In this document: piece after piece, positions 7,918-16,138 of the stretch
Layout of the letters: every line of letters begins with the position of its first letter
Position numbering within the stretch: the stretch's first letter is position 1
Source of the DNA: Aquibium pacificus
Lineage (GTDB): Bacteria; Pseudomonadota; Alphaproteobacteria; Rhizobiales; Rhizobiaceae
Assembly: GCF_040839445.1 (NCBI RefSeq)
Contig: NZ_JBDPGJ010000011.1
Location: 60,765 to 124,764, forward strand
Direction of reading: 5' to 3'
Length of the DNA: 64,000 nucleotides
Made by a program: the position numbers and the translations under genes
The notes under the pieces: model-generated
Told to the model about the DNA's origin: nothing
The model's database searches: none
The model's input: only the letters and a program-made list of their open reading frames with translations

Positions 7918-7946
7918 TTGGAGCATCCGCCTTGCCGGCCCTATAT
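7918..7946 (+). promoter_or_regulatory. Possible sigma-70 promoter of the rhomboid gene
   Basis: TTGGAG (7918-7923) and CTATAT (7941-7946) are separated by exactly 17 bp, a fair match to the alphaproteobacterial CTTGAC-N17-CTATAT pattern. Transcription would begin near 7953, some 18 nt before the GTG start. Confidence 0.4.
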
Positions 7947-7970
7947 GGCGGCCAGACCGGAGCATCGAAA

Positions 7971-8714
7971 GTGACAGCCAATCCACTCGAAGACACGACC
8001 GGACGCCACGAGCCGGACGGGCCGCCGCCGCCGCCGCAAAGGCGTGAGCCGGCCTTCAATATTCCCCGCGTCGTGCTCGCCTTCATCGCCGCCTGCGTGG
8101 CCATCCACCTCGTGCGGCTCTACGTGCTGTCGCCGCAGCAGGATCTCGAGTTGATCATCGCGGGGGCATTCATTCCCGTCCGCTACTCCGGTCAGTATCT
8201 GTTCGAGATATGGGCGGTGACGAGCCCCCTTACCTATTCGCTCCTCCATGGCAGCGTGGCGCATCTCGCCATCAACATGATCTGGCTGGCGGCCTTCGGA
8301 TCGCCGCTCGCGACGCGGCTGGGGGCAGGGCGGTTCGTCCTTTTCTGGTGCGCGACCTCGCTGGCGGCCGTAGGGCTGCACTACGTGCTGCACATGGACA
8401 GCCAGGCGCCGCTGGTCGGAGCATCGGGCGCGATCTCCGGCATGATGGGCGCTGCCGCCCGTTTCGGCTTCAGGACCGAACGCGGCAGGGGCACGTCGAC
8501 CTTTTCGGGACCGCTGCTGTCGATCGTCGAGACTTTCCGGTCCCGGGCGGTCGTCACCTTCCTCGCGGTGTGGATGATCGTGAACCTCGCGACAGGGCTC
8601 GCCAGCGGGATTCCGGGAGCCGACGGCATGATCGCATGGGAGGCGCATATTGGCGGCTTCCTCGCGGGTTTCCTTGGCATCCGCCTGTTCGACCGCAGAA
8701 CGAGACGGTCCTGA
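7971..8714 (+). CDS. Rhomboid family intramembrane serine protease
   Basis: A 247-residue protein with a Pro-rich cytoplasmic N-terminus (PPPPPQRR) and about six transmembrane helices. Rhomboids cut substrate helices inside the membrane with a Ser-His dyad. The catalytic serine is in GASGAISG and the histidine in HIGGFLAG on the last helix. The HGSVAHLAINM block in helix 2 carries the conserved His and Asn of the oxyanion region. The start is taken as GTG 7971; a TTG 39 bp upstream is in frame but lies on the putative -10 element. It stands alone between a small RNA and a CBS gene; the substrate is unknown. Confidence 0.9.
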   Translation: MTANPLEDTTGRHEPDGPPPPPQRREPAFNIPRVVLAFIAACVAIHLVRLYVLSPQQDLELIIAGAFIPVRYSGQYLFEIWAVTSPLTYSLLHGSVAHLAINMIWLAAFGSPLATRLGAGRFVLFWCATSLAAVGLHYVLHMDSQAPLVGASGAISGMMGAAARFGFRTERGRGTSTFSGPLLSIVETFRSRAVVTFLAVWMIVNLATGLASGIPGADGMIAWEAHIGGFLAGFLGIRLFDRRTRRS

Positions 8715-8805
8715 TCCTTCTTGCATTGGACCGATTCCGATAGCACGATGCAGTTCAGCGGCAGGCGGGGGTGAGACGCCGAATGGCCGCGGAAGGAGGA
8801 CGTAC

Positions 8806-9237
8806 ATGCTCGTCAAGAACATTCTCGCCGAAAAGGGGAATGACGTCGTCACCATCGATCCGGAGAGTTCGCTCGCGCAGGCAGTGGAGCTCCTGGCGGA
8901 AAAGCGCATCGGCGCCATCGTCGTCACCAGGGGAGGAGGCCGCATAGGCGGCATCCTTTCCGAGCGCGACATCGTGCGCATGCTGAGCGCGGAGGGACCT
9001 TCCATGCTTGAGAAGCCGCTCTCTTCGGCGATGACCTCGAAGGTGAAGGTCTGTCACGAGGAGAACACGATCAACGAGGTGATGGAAATCATGACCGCCG
9101 GGCGCTTCCGGCACCTACCAGTGGAACGCGACGGCAAGCTCGTCGGCATCATCTCGATCGGCGACGTTGTCAAGAAGCGCATCGAGGAGGTCGAGCACGA
9201 GGCGCAGGAAATCCGCAACTACATCGCTACTGCATAG
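8806..9237 (+). CDS. CBS-domain-pair protein
   Basis: A 143-residue soluble protein consisting only of two CBS motifs (about 8-60 and 72-125), with the paired strands GAIVVTRGGGRIGGILSERD and HLPVERDGKLVGIISIGD. CBS pairs bind adenine nucleotides such as AMP, ATP or SAM and act as energy sensors. A short acidic/coiled C-terminal helix, EEVEHEAQEIRNYI, follows. The start follows the strong site GGAAGGAGGA. Stand-alone CBS proteins of this length are common in Rhizobiales. No partner enzyme lies next to it. Confidence 0.9.
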   Translation: MLVKNILAEKGNDVVTIDPESSLAQAVELLAEKRIGAIVVTRGGGRIGGILSERDIVRMLSAEGPSMLEKPLSSAMTSKVKVCHEENTINEVMEIMTAGRFRHLPVERDGKLVGIISIGDVVKKRIEEVEHEAQEIRNYIATA

Positions 9238-9326
9238 CGCGGAAGCTCGACTGAGGCTGCGAATCTGGTGGCCGCTCCACGGCCGCCACCTTTCGCGCCT
9301 CCACCTATGGAAAGCGTGGATTGAGG

Positions 9327-9584
9327 CTACGCGTCGGCGACGAAATCGAAGAGTTCGCGGTTGCGGCAGTAGCCGGGGGCATGCGCCGGAGCGGCGGCCT
9401 TGTCGAGCCAGGAGGCGCATTCCTCCGCGTGGCCGCACGAGAGGCAGCGGAACGTGGCGTTGCGCATGACCGACGGCGCATCCGGCATTTGCGTCACCGC
9501 CTCGCGCACGTCGAGCTTGCGCATCATGCGCTCCATGAGATCGGCCCGGTTCGAAATGCGGTCGAGAATATTGAAGTATCCCAT
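9327..9584 (-). CDS. DUF6455 family cysteine-rich small protein
   Basis: An 85-residue protein starting MGYFNILDRISNRAD, the typical opening of the DUF6455 family. Three cysteines form the pattern CLSCGHAEEC (about 47-56) and a fourth lies in PGYCRNRELF near the end. Together they suggest a metal or iron-sulfur site. Start ATG is at 9582-9584; longer frames upstream lack family similarity. An FNR/FixK-type box lies 60 bp upstream at 9644-9657, at a distance suited to activation, so it may be made under low oxygen. Function unknown. Confidence 0.8.
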   Translation of the reverse strand: MGYFNILDRISNRADLMERMMRKLDVREAVTQMPDAPSVMRNATFRCLSCGHAEECASWLDKAAAPAHAPGYCRNRELFDFVADA

Positions 9585-9643
9585 GACGCTGTGCCTCCGC
9601 GAGAATCTGAAAACAAATATCGATCCGTCGGCGACCGCACGCC

Positions 9644-9657
9644 TTGACATGGATCAA
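9644..9657. promoter_or_regulatory. FNR/FixK-type binding site
   Basis: TTGACATGGATCAA matches the TTGAT-N4-ATCAA dyad of FNR, FnrN and FixK regulators with one change. Its centre is 66 bp from the DUF6455 start and 86 bp from the gatB start. Position fits a class II site for the DUF6455 gene, with a TATTTG-like -10 on that strand near 9613-9620. The TTGACA could also serve as a -35 for gatB, though no matching -10 is seen. Confidence 0.65.
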
Positions 9658-9735
9658 GCGCGGCAAGCCTTGCCACGCCGCAGGGATTGTTCTAGCCAAC
9701 GGCCAAGTCCCGATTTTCGAGGTTTTCGAGCCGCA

Positions 9736-11235
9736 ATGAGCATCATCGACACGCGCACGCCCGATCCGAAGCGGCTGATTTCCGGCGCGACCGGCGATTG
9801 GGAGATCATCGTCGGGCTGGAGGTGCACGCGCAGGTGACCTCGAACTCCAAGCTCTTCTCTGGCGCCTCGACCGACTTCGGCGCCGCGCCCAACGCAAAC
9901 GTCAGCCTGGTCGACGCGGCCATGCCCGGCATGCTGCCGGTGATCAACGAGGAGTGCGTGAAACAGGCGATCCGCACCGGGCTGGGGCTGAAGGCGCAGA
10001 TCAACCTCCGCTCTGTGTTCGACCGGAAGAACTATTTCTATCCCGACCTGCCGCAGGGCTACCAGATCTCGCAGTACAAGCAGCCGATCGTCGGCGAGGG
10101 CAAGGTGGTGGTTTCGGTCGGTCCGGACCGCCAGGGCAATTTCGAGGACATCGAGGTTGGGATCGAACGTCTCCATCTGGAACAGGACGCGGGGAAATCC
10201 CTGCACGACCAGCACCCGACCATGTCCTATGTCGACCTGAACCGCTCGGGCGTCGCGCTGATGGAGATCGTGTCGAAGCCCGACATCCGCTCCGCCGACG
10301 AGGCAAGGGCCTACGTGACCAAGCTGCGCACCATCATGCGCTACCTCGGCACTTGCGACGGCAACATGGACGAGGGCTCGCTGCGCGCCGACGTCAACGT
10401 CTCGGTGCGCAAGCCCGGCGGCGAGTTCGGCACGCGCTGCGAGATAAAGAACGTCAACTCGATCCGTTTTATCGGCCAGGCGATCGAATCCGAAGCACGG
10501 CGCCAGATCGCGATCATCGAGGACGGCGGCACGATCGACCAGGAAACTCGGCTCTTCGACCCCGTGAAGGGGGAGACGCGTTCGATGCGCTCCAAGGAAG
10601 AGGCGCACGACTACCGCTATTTCCCCGATCCTGATCTCTTGCCGCTGGAGTTCGACCAGGCCTATGTCGATGCGCTCGCCGAAGGCCTGCCCGAGCTTCC
10701 CGACCAGAAGAAGCAGCGCTTCGTCAAGGAGATGGGGCTGTCGGCCTACGACGCCTCCGTGCTGGTGGCCGAGAAGGCGACGGCCGACTTCTTCGAGAAG
10801 GTCGCAGCGGGCCGCGACGGCAAGACGGCGGCGAACTGGGTCATCAACGACCTCCTGGGAGCCTTGAACAAATCCGGCAAGGATATTGAAGCGACTCCGG
10901 TTTCGGCCGCCCAGCTCGGCGCGATCATCGACCTGATCCGGGAGGGCACGATCTCCGGCAAGATCGCCAAGGACCTCTTCGAACTCGTGTGGAACGAGGG
11001 CGGGGACCCGCGCGCGCTGGTCGAGAGCCGCGGCATGAAGCAGGTTACCGACACCGGCGCGATCGAGAAGGCGGTGGACGAGGTCATTTCGGCCAACCCG
11101 GACAAGGTCGAACAGGCGAAGGCGAAGCCGAGCATGGCCGGCTGGTTCGTCGGCCAGGTGATGAAGGCCACCGGCGGCAAGGCCAATCCCCAGGCGGTCA
11201 ATGCGCTGGTGAAGGAAAAGCTCGGGGTCGAGTGA
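9736..11235 (+). CDS. gatB: Aspartyl/glutamyl-tRNA(Asn/Gln) amidotransferase subunit B
   Basis: GatB is the tRNA-binding and kinase subunit of GatCAB, which converts Glu-tRNA(Gln) and Asp-tRNA(Asn) to the amides. The 499-residue protein has the signature WEIIVGLEVHAQVTSNSKLF at about 18-37, the block SVFDRKNYFYPDLPQGYQIS and the tRNA-binding YqeY-like C-terminal domain from about 350. The ATG at 9736 is chosen because it gives the usual N-terminus; the open frame extends upstream without similarity. gatA and gatC are not adjacent, unlike the operon in some bacteria. A GNAT gene begins 2 bp after the stop. Confidence 0.96.
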   Translation: MSIIDTRTPDPKRLISGATGDWEIIVGLEVHAQVTSNSKLFSGASTDFGAAPNANVSLVDAAMPGMLPVINEECVKQAIRTGLGLKAQINLRSVFDRKNYFYPDLPQGYQISQYKQPIVGEGKVVVSVGPDRQGNFEDIEVGIERLHLEQDAGKSLHDQHPTMSYVDLNRSGVALMEIVSKPDIRSADEARAYVTKLRTIMRYLGTCDGNMDEGSLRADVNVSVRKPGGEFGTRCEIKNVNSIRFIGQAIESEARRQIAIIEDGGTIDQETRLFDPVKGETRSMRSKEEAHDYRYFPDPDLLPLEFDQAYVDALAEGLPELPDQKKQRFVKEMGLSAYDASVLVAEKATADFFEKVAAGRDGKTAANWVINDLLGALNKSGKDIEATPVSAAQLGAIIDLIREGTISGKIAKDLFELVWNEGGDPRALVESRGMKQVTDTGAIEKAVDEVISANPDKVEQAKAKPSMAGWFVGQVMKATGGKANPQAVNALVKEKLGVE

Positions 11236-11237
11236 GC

Positions 11238-11729
11238 ATGTTCGTCCGCACCGCAGGCGTCCTCGACCTGCCGGCTATCCGCGATCTCTTGGTGGAGACC
11301 TGGCACGCGACCTACGATGCCATCTACGGGGCGGACCGCGTGGCCGCCATCAACGACGACTGGCACGCGCTCGCTTCGCTTAAGGCGCGGCTCGACCGCC
11401 TGGACGCCGAATTCATCGTCGCCGACGACGGGTCCGAGATCGCCGGAATGGCCTTCGCCAGCGCTTCCGATGAAGGCAAGACGGTGGTGTTGCACCAGCT
11501 CTACGTGCGCCAGGGCCGCCAAGGCCGCGGCATAGGCGGCATGCTGCTCGACGAGATCATCGACAGCTTTCCCGATGCGGACACCGTCCGGCTCGAGGTG
11601 GAGGCGGCGAACGCCCGAGCGATCGGCTTCTACACGGCGGAAGGGTTCGTCGAAGCGGGCAGCACGCAGAACTGCGGCAGGCAGGATTCGGGCATCCCGG
11701 CGCTGATCTTCGAACGCAAGCTCGTCTGA
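11238..11729 (+). CDS. GNAT family N-acetyltransferase
   Basis: A 163-residue acetyltransferase with the GNAT fold. Motif A, with the acetyl-CoA pyrophosphate loop, is HQLYVRQGRQGRGIGGMLL (about 91-109), where RQGRGIG matches Q/RxxGxG/A. Motif B, NARAIGFYTAEGFVEAG, lies near the C-terminus. The ATG at 11238 lies 3 bp after the gatB stop; a GTG at 11232 overlapping that stop is an alternative. Tight spacing implies translation coupled to gatB. The substrate cannot be told. Confidence 0.88.
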   Translation: MFVRTAGVLDLPAIRDLLVETWHATYDAIYGADRVAAINDDWHALASLKARLDRLDAEFIVADDGSEIAGMAFASASDEGKTVVLHQLYVRQGRQGRGIGGMLLDEIIDSFPDADTVRLEVEAANARAIGFYTAEGFVEAGSTQNCGRQDSGIPALIFERKLV

Positions 11730-12725
11730 TCACCGCCCCCGGCGCAGGGCAGCCTTCCAGCGCAGGGGATTGCCGAGCGCCATTTCCCTCAGGAAGACGA
11801 AAAGTCCCGCGCCAGCGATCAGAACGATGCCGAGCCAGGCGATCGCGTCCGGCCAGTCGCCCCAGAGCGCGATGCTCCAGAGGATTGCGAGCGGCATGGC
11901 GACGTATTCGAATGGCGCGATGAGCCCAGCCTGCGAGATCCGATAGGCCTGGCTGACGAGATAGCCGCCGATCGAGCCGAGGACGCCGATGCCGGCGAGC
12001 AGGAGGAAGTCGGATGTCGGCGGCCATATCCAGGCGCGCAGCAGGAACTCGAGATTGGCGTTGCCGGAGCCGCTGAATCGGCCGTCGCCGAACACCAGCC
12101 CGATCGTGCCCGAAAAAAGGATGAAGATGAAGTTCAGGTAGAAGGTCAGCGTCGAGGCCTTCTCCGTCACGCCGATCTTGCGCGTCGTGATCTGGAGCAG
12201 GGCATAGAAGAATGCCGAGAAGAGCGGCAGGAGAGCCGCATACTGGAAGGCCGAGCCGCCCGGACGGATGATGATGACGACGCCCGCCAACCCGACCAGC
12301 ACGGCGACCCAGCGGCGCGGACCGACCGTTTCGCCAAGCAGCAGCACCGAAAGCGCCGTGATGAACAGCGGCGCGACGAAGTAGATCGCCGTCGCCTCGC
12401 CAAGCGGCAGGGTCGCCAGGCCGGTGTAGAAGGCCATGTTCGCGGTAACCACGATCGCGCCGCGCAGCGTATGAAACCGCAGGCGCTTGGTGAGCAGGTT
12501 CCGGTAGGATCCCTCGAGCGGCACGAAGACTGCGAGCGTGATGCAGATCGCGAAGAGGCTGCGGAAGAACGTGATCTCGTGCAGGGGATAGTCGCCCGAC
12601 AGCCACTTGATGGCGACGTCGTTCAGGGAAAAGGCCGTCGCGGCGCCCATCGCGCATAAGATGCCGGCAATGTTGGCGCCGAATCGGCCGTCGGCGCCCG
12701 GCGCGGCATCCCCGCGGCCGGTCAC
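11730..12725 (-). CDS. EamA/DMT superfamily membrane transporter
   Basis: A 331-residue protein with about ten transmembrane helices arranged as two EamA repeats, as in metabolite exporters of the drug/metabolite superfamily (RhaT/YdcZ-like). The first repeat begins near FGANIAGILCAMGAATAFSLNDVAIKW without its own signal, and the second near YAALLPLFSAFFYALLQI. No in-frame ATG exists before the first helix, so GTG 12723-12725 is proposed; its ribosome-binding site is weak. It lies 29 bp after the small secreted reading frame on the same strand and ends exactly against the convergent GNAT gene. Substrate unknown. Confidence 0.82.
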   Translation of the reverse strand: MTGRGDAAPGADGRFGANIAGILCAMGAATAFSLNDVAIKWLSGDYPLHEITFFRSLFAICITLAVFVPLEGSYRNLLTKRLRFHTLRGAIVVTANMAFYTGLATLPLGEATAIYFVAPLFITALSVLLLGETVGPRRWVAVLVGLAGVVIIIRPGGSAFQYAALLPLFSAFFYALLQITTRKIGVTEKASTLTFYLNFIFILFSGTIGLVFGDGRFSGSGNANLEFLLRAWIWPPTSDFLLLAGIGVLGSIGGYLVSQAYRISQAGLIAPFEYVAMPLAILWSIALWGDWPDAIAWLGIVLIAGAGLFVFLREMALGNPLRWKAALRRGR

Positions 12726-12753
12726 GCCGACGCTGCCGTGAGACTTGCGGAGT

Positions 12754-12952
12754 TCATTGCATGTCTGTCTCCGCGCCCCGGGGATCACACACGCGCACCG
12801 CCGCGCATTCGATCGGAAGTTCGTTGAAGCTCGCGTCGCAACTGACCTCCGCAGCTTCGACGAAGGCGTTGCCGACCGGACCCTGCGCCTGCGCGCGCGC
12901 CGGAAGAATAGGTCGGCATCGCCAGGGCGGCGAATGCGACGCGCGAAGCCAT
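12754..12952 (-). pseudogene. Small secreted protein, frameshifted at a (GC)n run
   Basis: After GAGGA and an ATG at 12950-12952 the reading frame gives a good signal peptide, MASRVAFAALAMPTYSSGARA. It then turns into Arg-rich nonsense. One frame over, the sequence continues as a plausible mature chain, AQGPVGNAFVEAAEVSCDAS and on through ELPIECAAVRVCDP, ending at a TGA at 12754-12756. The switch falls in a GCGCGCGCGC run at about 12891-12900. The region is 199 bp long, which is one base over a whole number of codons. Either a true frameshift or a sequencing error would explain it. The intact protein would have about 65 residues and three cysteines. No family recognised. Confidence 0.5.
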
Positions 12953-13029
12953 CTCGAATTTCCTCGTACTTGCAGCTAGAGCCGGGGCGGCCCGGAGAGT
13001 CGGGCGCACAATAGCCGGAGAAGCGGAAA

Positions 13030-13503
13030 TTGAAACAGGCGTCTGATGTCCCCCTGATCCGGGAGGCACGGGAGGAAGACATACGCTCGCTGGTAGCGCT
13101 CTTTGCCGCCGATTCCATTGGCGGCCACGGCGATACGGTCGACGAATCGGCCTATCCCTCCTATCTCGCGGCGTTCCGCAGGATATCGGCCAGCCCCTGC
13201 GACTCCCTCTACGTGGCCGAACTCGGCGGCGAGATCGTCGGAACGTTCCAGACGACGCTGACGCCGATGGTGACGGGACGGGGGCGTCTCGTCATGACGA
13301 TCGAGGCGGTGCAGACCCGTGCCGACATGCGCGGGCGGGGGATAGGAGCCACCATGATGCGGGCCGCGATCAAAATTGCGCGACAGGCCGGCGCGGGCCT
13401 CGTGCAGCTCTCCTCGAACAGGGATCGCGAGGCCGCGCACCGCTTCTACGAGCGGCTGGGCTTTGCGCGCAGCCACTACGGCTTCAAGATGAAGCTCGAC
13501 TGA
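13030..13503 (+). CDS. GNAT family N-acetyltransferase, TTG start
   Basis: A 157-residue GNAT. The acetyl-CoA loop RADMRGRGIGATMMRAAI lies at about 98-115 and motif B, SSNRDREAAHRFYERLGF, near the end; SNRxRxxAHRFYExxGF is typical of the small GNATs related to aminoglycoside or amino acid acetylases. The TTG at 13030, after GGAGAAGCGGAA, is the only start that gives the full N-terminal strand, VPLIREAREED. It diverges from the frameshifted secreted protein. Substrate unknown. Confidence 0.85.
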   Translation: MKQASDVPLIREAREEDIRSLVALFAADSIGGHGDTVDESAYPSYLAAFRRISASPCDSLYVAELGGEIVGTFQTTLTPMVTGRGRLVMTIEAVQTRADMRGRGIGATMMRAAIKIARQAGAGLVQLSSNRDREAAHRFYERLGFARSHYGFKMKLD

Positions 13504-13539
13504 AAGGCGGGCTGTACGCAGTTCGCCTGAGGCCGAGAG

Positions 13540-14283
13540 CTAACGGCCGGCCACGTCGAGGAGCCGTGTGCGCTTCTTCAGGGTTCGCAGGAAAAGGTAG
13601 AGTACCGCTCCGCCCGCGAGCGTGAGCGCCCATGCCAGGTCGATGTGTTCGGGGTGTTCCGTCAGGTACTCGTGCAACTGGTCGATGATGAAGAACGATG
13701 CCACGATTGCGAAGAACCCCGAATATTCCCTGCGCAGGACGTTGCGAACCGAGAATGGGAGGACCGGCGCGCGCCAGCCCGTAAGGCGCGGCAGGAAGAC
13801 GGGAGTCTGCGAGGCCCAGGCAAGGTAGGGTTTGCCGAACTTCTCCGCGAGAAACGCTTCCTCGGCCGCGATGATGCGCTCCAGATAGAGCCATAGGAAA
13901 AGGCCCATGATGACGAACACGAAGACATCCTGGGTAAAGGCGGCGATCGCCATGTAGATGACCGCGTTGCCGAGGTACAGAGGGTTGCGGGTCAGCGAAT
14001 AGAGCCCGGTGGTGTTGAGCGTTTCGGCAAGCTGTCCGCGGGTGTTGCGCCCGGACGTGCCGCCCGGAACGTAGCCGACGGTGAAGCCCCTGACCGCGAG
14101 CCCGGCGAAGGCGAACGCGATGCAAGCGCCCTCGAAGACGGAGTCGAAAAAGGATCCGAATTCGACCTCGACGACCTCCGGCTTGGAGAGGGCGATGAGG
14201 AACAGCGGAGCAAGGCCGAGCAGGAAGTAGCTCCGCCACCTGAAGAGCCAGTTTCCCTGTCGGGCCAGGAGATCGGAAACCAT
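13540..14283 (-). CDS. Isoprenylcysteine carboxyl methyltransferase-like membrane methyltransferase
   Basis: A 247-residue integral membrane protein with about six helices. The SAM-binding C-terminal core of the isoprenylcysteine methyltransferase/phospholipid methyltransferase group is visible in order: GLYSLTRNPLYLGN (about 93-106), then the helix ending LERIIAAEEAFLAEKFG with the paired glutamates, then YLAWASQTPVFLP. Bacterial members methylate lipids or unknown small molecules. A further hydrophobic pair at the C-terminus is unusual for the minimal family and may be an extra domain. Start ATG 14281-14283. It is convergent with the GNAT and divergent from NDUFA12. Confidence 0.85.
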   Translation of the reverse strand: MVSDLLARQGNWLFRWRSYFLLGLAPLFLIALSKPEVVEVEFGSFFDSVFEGACIAFAFAGLAVRGFTVGYVPGGTSGRNTRGQLAETLNTTGLYSLTRNPLYLGNAVIYMAIAAFTQDVFVFVIMGLFLWLYLERIIAAEEAFLAEKFGKPYLAWASQTPVFLPRLTGWRAPVLPFSVRNVLRREYSGFFAIVASFFIIDQLHEYLTEHPEHIDLAWALTLAGGAVLYLFLRTLKKRTRLLDVAGR

Positions 14284-14484
14284 GCGCGTATCCCTCACAG
14301 ATGCTGCAATCGAGCAGATTGGCCTCAATAGCGGCGCGACTGGGGCGGAACATTGATGTTCATCGACAATGAGGGAGACTTTTCGTCGCATTGGAGGGAC
14401 GGCTTTGCAGAGGCCGCGCGACGCGCCCCTTGCGTTCGCTTTCGCCCGACGCCATAAGGCCCGCATGCCCCCGCGAGGTATCCG

Positions 14485-14883
14485 ATGAAGAACTTTCTCC
14501 TGCAGCTGTTCACCTGGTGGCACGGCCAGACGCTCGGCACGCGCCTCCACACCTGGCGCAAGGGAACCTTCGTCGGCAAGGACGAAGAGGGCAACATGTA
14601 CTACCAGGGCGGCACGGACTCCGAAGGCCGCGCGCGCCGCTGGGTGATCTACAACGGCCTCTCGGAAGCGACGCGAATCCCGCCGGGCTGGTACGGCTGG
14701 ATGCATCACCGCATCGACACGCCTCCGACGGCGGAGGACTACAAGCCGCACGAGTGGCAGAAGCCGCACGAGCCGAACCACACCGGCACCTGGAAGGCCT
14801 ATCGCCCGAAGGGTTCGGTGCTGCGCCCAGGCGACCGGCCCCACGTAACCGGCGACTACGATGCCTGGACGCCCGGCGGCTGA
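14485..14883 (+). CDS. NADH:ubiquinone oxidoreductase subunit NDUFA12 homologue
   Basis: A 132-residue homologue of the complex I accessory subunit NDUFA12 (B17.2), found in mitochondria and alphaproteobacteria. Family blocks visible are TFVGKDEEGNMYYQ (about 28-41), RRWVIYNG and PPGWYGWMHH, then HEPNHTGTWKAYRP. It packs on the outside of the peripheral arm of complex I. The start follows GCGAGG. In many Rhizobiales this gene stands in front of a DUF2155 gene, as here, away from the nuo operon. Confidence 0.95.
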   Translation: MKNFLLQLFTWWHGQTLGTRLHTWRKGTFVGKDEEGNMYYQGGTDSEGRARRWVIYNGLSEATRIPPGWYGWMHHRIDTPPTAEDYKPHEWQKPHEPNHTGTWKAYRPKGSVLRPGDRPHVTGDYDAWTPGG

Positions 14884-15001
14884 CGCAGCGCGTACCGGCG
14901 GGTCTGTTGTTGCCACAATCCTTGGTTAACCGGATATTGATCGGGCGGGGCCATCATGGCGGCCCTCGCAAACGTGGCGCAGAGGATACGGTCGAAGGCT
15001 C

Positions 15002-15502
15002 ATGACACAGACGGCATTCTCGTCCCTGCTGCGTTCGCTCGGCTGTGTTGCGATCGTATCGGTCCTGACGGCCGCCGCGCCGGCCCAGTCGATCACCATT
15101 CAGGAGAACTTCCCCGCCTCGTCCGAGAGCGAGCCGGCGGCCGAACCGGCTCCGCCCGCGCGGATCACCAATCCCGTCGCCGAGTTCACCGGGATCGACA
15201 AGATCACCGGGCGCATCATCAATTTCGACGTCTACGTCGACGAGACGGTCCAGTTCGGCGCCCTCCAGGTGACGCCGCGGGTCTGCTATTCCAGCCCCGA
15301 CACTGCGGAAGCGAAGACGGATTCCTTCGTGGAGGTCGACGAGATCACCCTCGACCGCAAGATCAGGCGCATCTTCTCGGGCTGGATGTTCGCCGAAAGC
15401 CCCGGCCTCAACGCCGTCGAGCACGCCGTCTATGACGTCTGGCTGAAGGAGTGCAAGCAGGAGTCCGAAGTACCGGCACCGGAGGCCGCGAGCGCGGACT
15501 GA
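15002..15502 (+). CDS. DUF2155 family exported protein
   Basis: A 166-residue protein with a signal peptide (about 1-28, ending AAAPAQS) and a DUF2155 domain of about 90 residues. The domain has the hallmark DKITGRIINFDVYVDETVQFG (start about 63), LQVTPRVCYS and IFSGWMFAESPGLNAVEHAVYDVWL. Two cysteines, in RVCYS and LKECK, could form a disulfide in the periplasm. The acidic tail is not conserved. It follows NDUFA12 and is convergent with aat, the arrangement I recall from Rhizobiales. Function unknown. Confidence 0.92.
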   Translation: MTQTAFSSLLRSLGCVAIVSVLTAAAPAQSITIQENFPASSESEPAAEPAPPARITNPVAEFTGIDKITGRIINFDVYVDETVQFGALQVTPRVCYSSPDTAEAKTDSFVEVDEITLDRKIRRIFSGWMFAESPGLNAVEHAVYDVWLKECKQESEVPAPEAASAD

Positions 15503-15506
15503 GGGC

Positions 15507-16124
15507 TTAGGGGCTGAACGTCGCCTCTCCCTCGATCGCCGCCGCCAGCATCCTCTCGTACCGGCGCCGTGGCACGTCCATGGCGCCGAAGCGCTTCAGG
15601 TGCTCGGTCGTGAACTGCGTGTCGAGGAGGATGAAGCCGCGTTCGCGCAGGCGCTCGACCAGCGCCACGAGGCAGACCTTTGAGGCGTCGGGTTCGCGCG
15701 AGAACATGCTCTCACCGAAGAATGTCCGTCCCAGCGTCACGCCGTAGAGGCCTCCGACGAGACGCTCCCCCGACCGCGCCTCGACCGTGTGGCAGTGGCC
15801 GCGTTCGAAGAGTTGGGCGTAGGCCTCGCGGATCGGTGCGTTGATCCAGGTGCTGGGGCGGCCCTGCCTCGCCTCCGCGCAACCGGCGATGACGGCGTCG
15901 AAATCGCGGTCGAAATCGATCGCGAGGTGGCCCTTGCGCAGGGTCTTGCGCAGGCTCTTCGGCACGTGGAAACCGTCGAGCGGGATGATGCCCCGGATTT
16001 CGGGCCGGACCCAGAAGACTTCCGGGTCGTCGGCGCTCTCGGCCATCGGAAAGACGCCCGTGGAGTATGCCTTGAGCAAGAGATCCGGCGGAATGCGGTA
16101 GCCGGGTGCGAAGGGGCGCTCCAT
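15507..16124 (-). CDS. aat: Leucyl/phenylalanyl-tRNA--protein transferase
   Basis: Aat adds Leu or Phe from aminoacyl-tRNA to proteins starting with Arg or Lys, marking them for ClpS/ClpAP degradation (bacterial N-end rule). The 205-residue protein has the usual blocks: YSTGVFPMAESADD (about 20-33), WVRPEIRGIIPLD, TWINAPIREAY, HTVEARSGERLVGGLYGV and FFGESMFSREPDASK, and ends with LLDTQFTTEHLKRFGA. Start ATG is at 16122-16124. The gene follows accC by 14 bp on the same strand, so it is probably part of the accB-accC-aat operon. Confidence 0.96.
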   Translation of the reverse strand: MERPFAPGYRIPPDLLLKAYSTGVFPMAESADDPEVFWVRPEIRGIIPLDGFHVPKSLRKTLRKGHLAIDFDRDFDAVIAGCAEARQGRPSTWINAPIREAYAQLFERGHCHTVEARSGERLVGGLYGVTLGRTFFGESMFSREPDASKVCLVALVERLRERGFILLDTQFTTEHLKRFGAMDVPRRRYERMLAAAIEGEATFSP

Positions 16125-16138
16125 CGCGGAACCTTCGG

